Source of the DNA: an uncultured Lachnospiraceae bacterium
Lineage (GTDB): Bacteria > Bacillota_A > Clostridia > Lachnospirales > Lachnospiraceae
DNA length: 6,994 nt
Assembly: GCA_946621895.1 (NCBI GenBank)
Contig: CAMOOZ010000010.1
Location: 1 to 6,994, forward strand
Direction: 5' to 3'
The notes under the pieces were generated by a model. It did not search any database and had not been told where the DNA came from. It saw only the letters and a list, made by a program, of their open reading frames with translations. The first letter of the stretch is position 1. Each line of letters begins with the position of its first letter. Both the position numbers and the translations under genes were made by a program. Below are positions 1-5,645 of the stretch, piece by piece.

Positions 1-480
1 ATACCCCCCCCCCCCGCCGATCCGGCAGGGATTCAAGAACGCGTCCGTCTCCTGTCCGGACAGTTTGAACAGATGCCCCCCTCCCCCTTCCAGCCCATCT
101 ATCGGATAGAGCTCCACTGCCGCTTTTTCCTTTCCTGCCGGGATCGTGAAGGCATGTACCCGCAGGGGAAGCCCTCCGGCCTGGGCAATGATCGTGGCGG
201 AGTCCTCCCCGCCATGTCCCAGGTTGACCACCGGCAGAGAACAGAGCCTTCCGGAAAACATTTCCTCCAGCATCGCCGGCCAGGGCGGAAAAGAGGAGTC
301 CGCTCCCTCCGTCAGAGAATCCCCGATACAGACGATCCCGGGGAGGATCGCGTTGCGCTCCTCTTCCCATCGCCTGACATAGCCGGCATGGGCAGCGCGG
401 TACAGCTGCAGCGCCAAAAACACGGCGATCACGATCAAAATAACGGCTGCAAACAGCCTTCGCGGAGTAAGCTTTTTCAT
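1..480 (-). CDS. Membrane-anchored SGNH/GDSL hydrolase, N-terminal part (3' end outside window)
   Basis: The 160 visible codons begin at the ATG at 480-478 and run in frame off the window edge without a stop. Residues 1-8 are basic (MKKLTPRR) and residues 9-27 form one hydrophobic helix, so the protein is probably a type II membrane protein or an uncleaved signal-anchor protein with its catalytic domain outside the cell. Residues 53-59 read GDSLTEG, the SGNH block I motif, with Ser55 as the expected nucleophile. Residues 86-91 (NLGHGG) fit block II, where the glycine helps form the oxyanion hole. The block III Asn and the C-terminal Asp/His pair would lie outside the window. After block II the sequence resembles the inserted beta-rich segment of clostridial SGNH proteins (FTIPAG, later LNPCRI). 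The family hydrolyses esters, including acetyl or acyl groups on polysaccharides and lipids; the substrate here cannot be told. Residues 155-159 are five glycines, four of them encoded by a G12 run. The fold call is secure; the function is inferred. Confidence 0.85.
   Translation of the reverse strand, partial: MKKLTPRRLFAAVILIVIAVFLALQLYRAAHAGYVRRWEEERNAILPGIVCIGDSLTEGADSSFPPWPAMLEEMFSGRLCSLPVVNLGHGGEDSATIIAQAGGLPLRVHAFTIPAGKEKAAVELYPIDGLEGGGGHLFKLSGQETDAFLNPCRIGGGGGY
4..15 (-). repeat. G12 homopolymer inside the SGNH hydrolase gene
   Basis: Twelve consecutive C on the plus strand encode four Gly codons (residues 156-159) in the hydrolase frame. A second G-rich run, G5-A-G6 at 87-76 on the minus strand, encodes EGGGG about 60 bases upstream in the gene. 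Homopolymers of this length are prone to slippage in replication and also to sequencing error. Confidence 0.85.
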
Positions 481-482
481 AA

Positions 483-491
483 ATCACCTTT
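483..491 (-). promoter_or_regulatory. Ribosome binding site of the SGNH hydrolase gene
   Basis: The minus strand reads AAAGGTGAT just before the ATG at 480, a good match to the anti-Shine-Dalgarno end of Firmicute 16S rRNA. The AAAGG core ends six bases before the start codon. This fixes the start at 480 and places the hydrophobic anchor at the very N-terminus. Confidence 0.75.
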
Positions 492-501
492 TTCAGGCAC
501 C

Positions 502-514
502 GCCGGATGCCGGC
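502..514 (-). other. Short GC hairpin in the hydrolase leader
   Basis: GCCGG at 502-506 and CCGGC at 510-514 are perfect inverted copies around a three-base loop. The hairpin lies about ten bases upstream of the ribosome binding site, in the predicted 5' leader. It could affect ribosome loading, but a five-pair stem can occur by chance in G+C-rich DNA. Confidence 0.3.
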
Positions 515-635
515 TGCGAAGCGACATTTTTCTTCACCGGAACCGGAGCGATGCCAGGCGGCAGAATGCCGGGTAAGGATACATCATCCGTTATGTGCGC
601 AGCGCGCGATAGAATTCCTGATGCTTCTCCTCTCG

Positions 636-644
636 AGTATAACA
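636..644 (-). promoter_or_regulatory. Candidate extended -10 promoter for the SGNH hydrolase gene
   Basis: The minus strand reads TGTTATACT, an extended -10 element (TG-N-TATACT) with five of six matches to TATAAT. The hexamer 17 bases upstream (AGCCGA, 664-659) is a poor -35, which extended -10 promoters can tolerate. Transcription would start near 629 and give a leader of about 150 bases. The surrounding 482-base gap contains no better sigma-A match that I can see. Confidence 0.45.
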
Positions 645-729
645 CTTTCCCTGTCTTTTCGGCTATCTTTCCAGCCCCTCCCATGCATTGTCTGAATGCG
701 TTTACGATAAATGGCTCCGCATACACGCA

Positions 730-763
730 GTCAGGGGACCATGCCCCTGCATGATCCCCTGAC
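730..763 (-). terminator. Strong 34-base hairpin downstream of the surface-protein gene; possible terminator without a U-tract
   Basis: GTCAGGGGA at 730-738 is the exact reverse complement of 755-763, and CATGC at 740-744 pairs with GCATG at 749-753. The remaining pair, 739 with 754, is G-U in a minus-strand transcript but C-A in a plus-strand one. Minus-strand RNA therefore folds into 15 continuous pairs with a four-base AGGG loop. The asymmetry fits a role in the transcript of the surface-protein gene, whose stop codon is about 200 bases upstream. No U-run follows (TGCGTGTATG), so this is not a standard intrinsic terminator. It could instead protect a 3' end, act with Rho, or be a dispersed repeat. 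Confidence 0.4.
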
Positions 764-784
764 CTACTCCCATTTTCTATTTGC

Positions 785-807
785 CCACCCGCCTGATGCG
801 GGGATGG
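785..807 (-). other. Second hairpin in the gap after the surface-protein gene
   Basis: CCCGC at 788-792 pairs with GCGGG at 798-802 around a five-base loop. The stem extends through CCA (785-787) and TGG (805-807) past a two-base bulge. It lies just upstream, in the minus direction, of the longer 730-763 hairpin, so the two form a tandem pair in the 3' region of the surface-protein transcript. What follows on the minus strand is A-rich, not U-rich, so it is not a standard terminator. Confidence 0.3.
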
Positions 808-962
808 TGCCTTACCTCATTTACTGCGGCGCTTCGGTTTCCCGGCGCTTCGCGATCTCAGGAACTGCGCCTTTTTCCGTCTGTTTTCCCGATATCTGCC
901 GCGGAAAGCTTCGCCATGCTTACCGTCCGGATGCAGCGCCCGGGCTCAGCCTTCCGGTCTGA

Positions 963-3900
963 TCAGTTGCCAGAGGCGGTGGAGGCAGCGGCGCTGAGCT
1001 TAAAGCTGACCGTCTTCGTGCCGCCGAACCTGTTAAGTCCTACCAGGATCACCTTGCCGGTATTGTTCTTTTCATTAAAGGTGTAGGCAGCTGCGCCGAA
1101 ATCCGTTCCGCAGGTGAGGGTCTCCGTCTTTCCGCCGATCTTCACCTCGGCCGTTTTGAAGCTGTCTTTGTCAAACTTCAGCTTGCCGTCAATGCCCCTG
1201 CTTACCGCATCAGCTTTGATCACGAAGCTCCCGCCGTTGATCTTTCCTGCCTTGACCATGAAGCTTCTTTCCAAGGTGACCGGCTGGCTCGCGGCGCTTT
1301 CTGCAGTCTGCGTGCCTGCATCAGTCTGTGTTGTTCCCGTCGTCTGGACATCTTCGGAGGCTCCGGTGCCCTGCGTATCTTCACTGTTTGCAGCGGTCTT
1401 ATCCGCATATTTTCCAAGGCCTTTGATGCTGAACCTCACCGTGCTGCCGGCCACGGGAATCGCTTCCGTATTCTGATCAAAGTCCACCTGATAATCCAGG
1501 CCTTCCTTCAATTCCTTTCTGTCCTCATCGAAGACTTGGATCTTCACCTTTTTATAGGCATCTGCCTTATTCGTGTAGTAGAACTCCCCGATGGATACGG
1601 TCATGTCGTCGATGGAGGCGTTCGCTGTATCCTCGTATTCGGTGGTGATCGTGCCCTTATAGCTGCCGATGCCGGTCACCCTCGCGGCCACCCTGGCCTT
1701 TGCAACCTTTTCCACGGTCTTGTACAGATAGGAGACCTTATAATCCTTCCCTTCCTCCAGCCTGATCGGCTCAGGGCCATTCCCGTTCTGCAGTGTCACG
1801 ATGACCGCGGGCTTCGCGCCGGACTTTGTGTATCCCAGGGTGCTTTGGTCGATGCTGATCCCGGCTTTCTTATTCTCGATCGCAGCCTTCAGATCCATCT
1901 TCTCGATCTTAAAGCTCTGAGTCTTTGTGCCGGTGAAGCTTCCGCCGTTCTTCGCATAGAGCGTGAGCTTTGCGGTGCCGGCCTTCGTGTTGTTCGTCCA
2001 GACCGCGTCGAAGTTCTTCTCAATTTCCGCCCTGTCGCTGACTTGCTTTCCATCCACTGTCTTTTCAGCGGTGCTCAGCGTCTTCGGCTTGCCATCCGCG
2101 TCCTTAAAGGTGATGCTGAAGTCCGGGGTCTGCGTTACGCCGGTATAGGTCAGCGCCTTCCCGTCGTTCACATTGATCTTTACGGATGAAGCCTTGAGCA
2201 GCTCTGTTTCGCTGTAAACCCACTGATAAGAGGTTCCTCCCATAAAGTTTCTGCTATCCGAATGGAAATCGATGGTCACCGTGCTCCCGGTCTCCCTGCC
2301 ATTCGCATCCGTGATCGGACTGACGGACAGATCGTATTCCTTCGCAGGAACCGTTTTCCCCTGATAAAGCACCACGGGCTTGCAGATGACGGTGTTGTTC
2401 TTCTTCGTGACCTCCATATTGGTCAGGATAAAGTCCTCAGGCATGGACTTTGTCCCGTCTGCCAGCGTAATGTCCGAAATGCTTGCCTTGTTGATGTTGA
2501 AATATATCTCCTTCGCAGGCATCTTCGCATAGGCGCCCTTGCCTTTGATCATCAGGGTGGGCTTCTGTGATGCGTTAATATCCGCCGCGTTCAGATTGTT
2601 CTTATAGCTGATCGTATAGTCCCTGCCTGCCATCAGGAGATTCCCGCCGAAGTACACATTCGGTTCAGGCTTCACCGGGGAGCCTGTGTAGGTCTTGTCC
2701 TCCACAGGGGCCACCCAGTAGCCGGACTGGGCATAATCCTCATCACCTTCGATGATCTGGCTGTTCACATTCACTTTGATCGTCACGGTGGGCCCGTCCT
2801 CGGAGGTACCGGTCAGGACCACAGCGCCTGCTGCCGCTGAAGTGATCGTAATGGTCCCGTTTTCATCATCCGAAAGCGTAAGGTAAGGAGTCACCAGCGT
2901 TTCGAGTCCGGATTCTGCATCTTTGACAGAGCTGACCGTCACTGTGCTCTCATTCCCTTCGGAATCCTTTTGCTTATATTCCGCGCTCCAGGTCAGCTGC
3001 TTATGCCCCGCGTTTTCCGGATACACCGTATAGGCGATCTTTGCGCTGTCCGCGACTGTCTGCCCGGTATCTGCTGCCAGGAAAGGCGCGTTCAGGATCA
3101 CATCCTTCGCGCTGACGCCGATCTGAAGGGCCTTTTGCGCCGCCTTCACGATCACATTGACCTTGTTGCTCTTTACCCGGGGTCCCTGGACTAAGTTGTT
3201 GCTGCTGTCCATCTTATAGTTGATCATATAGCCGATGATATCGATGCCCTTCTCAGGTGTGGCTTTCAGCGCGGTCACATTGCCTTCCTTATCCACATTC
3301 ACATACTCAGCAGCGTTGATCGCAGAGTCATCGGGTGCGACGACCTCCCAGTGAATGGGCGTGGGCGTATATCCATTGGGACCGGCGCTCCATTCCAGTT
3401 TCCGCGTATCCTTTTCGCTCATGATCAGCACGCTCGGAGAGACGGAAAGCGTCGTCACATCTGTTCTTCTGTTCACCTGGACCTTCACCTCAGTCCTCGC
3501 GATCTCTGCGCCCGCTTTTCCATCTGCGCCCTTTTCCCTGGCTACGATCGTGATCTTATCCGCGCCATTGGACAGACCCAGCACAGTGATCTTATTGGGA
3601 TCAGCTTCGGTTTCGGTGGTCTCGTCGGAGACAGTTCCGGTGGCTGTACCGGAAACATTCCCTGTGGTCACTCTCACATGGTTATCCTCACTGAAGGCCT
3701 CAAGCATATAGTCATTCTCCGTGGGAACCATGCTGACCGTCAGCGTTTCCTCTTCCGCGACATCCAGGGACACATTTGTCTTATCCACGGAAATGCTCCT
3801 GCTTTCCACATTGAATTTCACAGAGGCTTTTTTCCCTTCGGAGCTCAGCTCATAGCCGCTGATCGCCGCGCTCACCTCCACATTTTTCACACCGTCGGCC

Positions 3901-5318
3901 GGAGTGACCTTTGCCGTAAAGAAATTACCATTTTCGGATAAGCTGGCTGCGGAGATCCTTCCCTGTTTCGCATCCATGCTCAGGCTGATCCGCGGCCTCT
4001 CGGAGACATCATAGCTGAAGGCATCCTCGGGCACTGCCGCCACCTTGATATTCGCGGCTCTGCCGTCAGCGGCATAAAGGGCTTTCTCCCCATTGGCATT
4101 CGTGATGCTGACACCCTTCAGCTCAGCCACATTGATCAGGTACTGCTTCGCGGAGGTGGTCACGCTGGTAAGCTGTTTCACGACAGCACCGTCCGCATCG
4201 ACCTCATTCACGGTGAACTGCACGGCTGCCAGCGCACAGTGATTGCCTTTCTTTTCCACTGCAGTGACCTCGCCGCAGTACACCCCGTCCGTGTCCTCAT
4301 TCGCTTTGATCGTAAAAGCGGTATTATCCGGATATACCCGGTATGCGCGGTCAAAACCGGAAACGGTCGTATCTAAAACAGCCTCCGCCTTAACCTGCAG
4401 CCCGTATTCTTCCCCGTATTCCTCTTCATAACCGACAAGGGAGGCAAAGATGTCTGCTTTGTTTTTCTTCGCATCATTGTTGGTCATGAGAGTGTCCAGA
4501 CGATCATCTACGATCTCATAACGACTGTTGGTAAGCGTTGCGCCAAGCACCAGGATCGATGCCTGCGCCACGGTCTCGGTCTCCTGGGTTGTTTCTTTAT
4601 TCTCTCCAACCACCGTTTTGGGGGCGGTGGCTGTGATCGTGATCAGGCCGGGCTTTGCTGCGGTCAGCACGGCAGTGGCGGAAGGCGCAGCCTGTCCTTC
4701 GACACCATCGTCCGGATCAGCTGTCACAGCAGCTATTGCCGCGGTGCCGTTCGTGAGCGTTAATCCCTGCTCCGCTGCGCCGTCGCTTGCGGTAAGTGAA
4801 CAGGCTCCTGCAGGAAGGGTCAGCGTCAGGTCCTGGCCTTCCTTTACGATATAGAGCCCTCTGGTAGTCGTGACGACTCCTTCTTCTGCTGTTGTAGAAG
4901 CTACGAAGCTTACTCCTGTTGTTTCGCCGCCAGTGCTTCTGGTATTCTCCCGGGGATTCTCAGCAAACCCTGTGACCTCTTCTCCGGCTGCGGCGCCTTC
5001 ATCCTCAATTGCCTCACCGGCTTCTTCTTCCGTTTCCCCATCGGCCTGCGCCGCGGCGGTTTCCTTTTCCTCGGCTGTTTCGCTTTCTGCTGCGGCTTCG
5101 CCGGTGATCTCTTCCCCGGCGTCACTCAGCATGTCTTCCAAATATTCCGCACCTTCGCCTGTCAGCTCCAGACTTTCCTCGTATTCCTGATAAATCCCCT
5201 CTTCGGGAGCTGCCGCCATTGCCGGCAGGACTGACCCCATGCTCATGGACGCCGCAAGGGAATAAGCGAAGATCCTGGCCGCTCTCTTCTTCCTGTAATA
5301 TTCTCTCGTCTTTTTCAT
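963..5318 (-). CDS. Giant secreted cell-surface protein with Ig-like modules and an acidic N-terminal segment (1451 aa)
   Basis: The start is the ATG at 5318-5316. The ATG five codons upstream overlaps GGAGGAAGG (5331-5323), which is the ribosome binding site for 5318. Residues 1-15 are strongly basic and residues 16-35 are a hydrophobic signal segment ending AMA, so signal peptidase I cleavage after about residue 35 is likely. Residues 41-130 are rich in Glu and Ala. Residues 135-852 look like about six beta-sandwich modules; those near 507-615 and 620-726 resemble bacterial Ig-like group 2 domains. Residues 877-1441 hold about six modules of another type with motifs such as YTGSPVKP, LMAGRDYTISYKNN and GKGAY; equivalents include EEGKDYKVSY (1189-1197) and KEGLDYQVDF (1271-1280). 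A Thr/Ser/Gln-rich insert (1307-1346) splits the fifth. There is no LPXTG, C-terminal membrane helix, S-layer homology domain or choline-binding repeat; the protein ends SAAASTASGN. No catalytic motif is visible. An adhesin, matrix or S-layer-associated role is inference. Confidence 0.9.
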   Translation of the reverse strand: MKKTREYYRKKRAARIFAYSLAASMSMGSVLPAMAAAPEEGIYQEYEESLELTGEGAEYLEDMLSDAGEEITGEAAAESETAEEKETAAAQADGETEEEAGEAIEDEGAAAGEEVTGFAENPRENTRSTGGETTGVSFVASTTAEEGVVTTTRGLYIVKEGQDLTLTLPAGACSLTASDGAAEQGLTLTNGTAAIAAVTADPDDGVEGQAAPSATAVLTAAKPGLITITATAPKTVVGENKETTQETETVAQASILVLGATLTNSRYEIVDDRLDTLMTNNDAKKNKADIFASLVGYEEEYGEEYGLQVKAEAVLDTTVSGFDRAYRVYPDNTAFTIKANEDTDGVYCGEVTAVEKKGNHCALAAVQFTVNEVDADGAVVKQLTSVTTSAKQYLINVAELKGVSITNANGEKALYAADGRAANIKVAAVPEDAFSYDVSERPRISLSMDAKQGRISAASLSENGNFFTAKVTPADGVKNVEVSAAISGYELSSEGKKASVKFNVESRSISVDKTNVSLDVAEEETLTVSMVPTENDYMLEAFSEDNHVRVTTGNVSGTATGTVSDETTETEADPNKITVLGLSNGADKITIVAREKGADGKAGAEIARTEVKVQVNRRTDVTTLSVSPSVLIMSEKDTRKLEWSAGPNGYTPTPIHWEVVAPDDSAINAAEYVNVDKEGNVTALKATPEKGIDIIGYMINYKMDSSNNLVQGPRVKSNKVNVIVKAAQKALQIGVSAKDVILNAPFLAADTGQTVADSAKIAYTVYPENAGHKQLTWSAEYKQKDSEGNESTVTVSSVKDAESGLETLVTPYLTLSDDENGTITITSAAAGAVVLTGTSEDGPTVTIKVNVNSQIIEGDEDYAQSGYWVAPVEDKTYTGSPVKPEPNVYFGGNLLMAGRDYTISYKNNLNAADINASQKPTLMIKGKGAYAKMPAKEIYFNINKASISDITLADGTKSMPEDFILTNMEVTKKNNTVICKPVVLYQGKTVPAKEYDLSVSPITDANGRETGSTVTIDFHSDSRNFMGGTSYQWVYSETELLKASSVKINVNDGKALTYTGVTQTPDFSITFKDADGKPKTLSTAEKTVDGKQVSDRAEIEKNFDAVWTNNTKAGTAKLTLYAKNGGSFTGTKTQSFKIEKMDLKAAIENKKAGISIDQSTLGYTKSGAKPAVIVTLQNGNGPEPIRLEEGKDYKVSYLYKTVEKVAKARVAARVTGIGSYKGTITTEYEDTANASIDDMTVSIGEFYYTNKADAYKKVKIQVFDEDRKELKEGLDYQVDFDQNTEAIPVAGSTVRFSIKGLGKYADKTAANSEDTQGTGASEDVQTTGTTQTDAGTQTAESAASQPVTLERSFMVKAGKINGGSFVIKADAVSRGIDGKLKFDKDSFKTAEVKIGGKTETLTCGTDFGAAAYTFNEKNNTGKVILVGLNRFGGTKTVSFKLSAAASTASGN
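996..2690 (-). repeat. Degenerate tandem Ig-like protein modules (about six; residues 877-1441)
   Basis: The protein repeats the order: Y-T-G-like strand, hydrophobic strand, L/E-x-x-G-x-D-Y-x-x-x-Y turn, and G-x-G-x-Y or G-G-x-F turn followed by K/R-x-F-x-I/V. Approximate modules are residues 877-943, 965-1036 (degenerate), 1047-1138, 1153-1229, 1235-1355 (with insert) and 1360-1441. They have diverged far enough that no long DNA-level repeat is seen, so recent duplication is unlikely. Confidence 0.65.
1281..1400 (-). other. Low-complexity Thr/Ser/Gln/Ala insert inside an Ig-like module (residues 1307-1346)
   Basis: Between the GLGKY strand and the PVTLERSFMV strand of the fifth C-terminal module lie about 40 residues dominated by Thr, Gln, Ser, Ala, Gly and Asp, with repeated TxT and TQT steps (for example QTTGTTQTDAGTQT). 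Neighbouring modules join these two strands directly. It is probably a flexible exposed loop, perhaps glycosylated. Confidence 0.6.
4935..5198 (-). other. Acidic Glu/Ala-rich segment at the mature N-terminus (residues 41-128)
   Basis: Directly after the signal peptide come nearly 90 residues with very many Glu and Asp and almost no Lys, in blocks such as EEKETAAAQADGETEEEAGEA. The segment is predicted by eye to be disordered or partly helical and highly negative at neutral pH. Plausible roles are binding of cations or keeping the chain extended from the surface. Neither is proven by sequence. Confidence 0.7.
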
Positions 5319-5322
5319 GATT

Positions 5323-5331
5323 CCTTCCTCC
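5323..5331 (-). promoter_or_regulatory. Ribosome binding site that fixes the surface-protein start
   Basis: The minus strand reads GGAGGAAGG, a near-perfect Shine-Dalgarno sequence, with GGAGG eight bases before the ATG at 5318. It overlaps the in-frame ATG at 5333, which would leave that upstream codon without its own binding site and would prepend five residues to a normal signal peptide. The downstream start is therefore preferred. Confidence 0.85.
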
Positions 5332-5347
5332 ATTCCTTCAAACGATC

Positions 5348-5457
5348 AATAAGGGATTTCGTTCCTTTATTCTTCATGGTAAGCCGCCAGCGGACATTGG
5401 CGGCTCCGGTTTCCTTCGGGCTCTTGAAAGCCCCTTATGCTTTTCCTTTTTAAGGGG
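5348..5457 (-). promoter_or_regulatory. Hairpin-rich 5' leader of the surface-protein gene, candidate cis-acting RNA
   Basis: Several stems can form in a minus-strand transcript: 5431-5437 with 5451-5457 (7 pairs), 5418-5422 with 5429-5433 (5 pairs), 5382-5389 with 5398-5405 (8 pairs) and a weaker A-T stem over 5348-5371. The first two share bases 5431-5433 and cannot coexist. GCTCC just upstream (5467-5463) could also pair with GGAGC near 5403-5407, competing with the third stem. I compared it by eye with cyclic-di-GMP, cyclic-di-AMP, glycine and cobalamin riboswitch cores and found no match. It may be a stabilising leader, an attenuator or an unknown element. Confidence 0.3.
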
Positions 5458-5586
5458 AACAGGAGCTTCGGCTTTTTCAGCGCCTGTCTTCTTTCCTGTT
5501 CACTATTTGTTACGGAATATGGGGGAAGAAATATCGTTGGGAATATGTTCAAAAGAAAAGGGTTAAAATTTTTTCAGATTTGACCC

Positions 5587-5614
5587 AAAAATTCTCTGTC
5601 GCAGCCGCGTACAG
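5587..5614 (-). terminator. Possible weak intrinsic terminator of the serS-DUF3881 operon
   Basis: On the minus strand, CTGT-A-CGC-GGCT-GCG-ACAG (5614-5596) folds into a seven-pair stem with one bulged A and a four-base loop. After AGAA comes a run of five U (5591-5587). It lies about 30 bases beyond the DUF3881 gene stop, a suitable place. The stem is short and the U-run is offset by four bases, so it may be weak or leaky. Confidence 0.35.
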
Positions 5615-5645
5615 CAGGCCGCTTAAAGGAATCGCGGATAAAGCT

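Larger units (their letters stand above)
481..962. other. 482-base non-coding gap between the surface-protein and hydrolase genes
   Basis: No convincing gene is present. The longest minus-strand frame (726-493, 77 codons) opens with GTG, has no ribosome binding site, runs through the promoter candidate and ends with low-complexity residues. The contents are two hairpins (785-807 and 730-763), a promoter candidate (636-644), a small leader hairpin (502-514) and a ribosome binding site (483-491). A ten-base direct repeat, CGGCGCTTCG, occurs at 827-836 and 843-852. The plus strand has no run of four A, so no U-tailed terminator exists here for minus-strand transcripts. Confidence 0.6.
5319..5645. 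other. 327-base non-coding gap between the DUF3881 and surface-protein genes
   Basis: The DUF3881-side end carries the weak terminator candidate. The A+T-rich stretch at about 5500-5580 is the likely promoter zone for the surface-protein gene; TTGAAC and several xATATT hexamers occur there, but none has correct spacing, so I do not name boxes. The rest is the hairpin-rich leader and ribosome binding site. A 61-codon minus-strand frame (5552-5367) starts with TTG and runs through the hairpins, and I regard it as chance. Confidence 0.55.

Noticed and set aside
493..726. 77-codon minus-strand frame ending 12 bases before the hydrolase start
   Set aside because: It starts with GTG without a ribosome binding site, runs through the likely promoter, and its product looks like random translation of G+C-rich DNA.
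827..852. Ten-base direct repeat considered as a regulator binding site or CRISPR-like unit
   Set aside because: There are only two short copies 16 bases apart in non-coding DNA, with no further spacing pattern.
1536..2189. 217-codon plus-strand open frame
   Set aside because: It lies antisense within the surface-protein gene and shows no domain or ribosome binding site; it is an artefact of that gene's codon use.
3351..3941. 196-codon plus-strand open frame
   Set aside because: It is antisense to the Ig-like region of the large gene, with His/Arg-rich random composition and no motif.
4870..5190. Ser/Ala/Pro-rich plus-strand frame resembling a mucin-like protein
   Set aside because: It is the complement of the Glu/Ala-rich acidic segment; its composition is forced by the opposite strand.
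5382..5405. Hairpin considered as an intrinsic terminator
   Set aside because: No U-run follows on the minus strand and it lies within the leader only about 65 bases before the surface-protein start codon.
5367..5552. 61-codon minus-strand frame in the surface-protein leader
   Set aside because: It has a TTG start without a Shine-Dalgarno sequence, crosses the hairpins, and shows no recognisable protein features. A leader peptide remains possible but unsupported.
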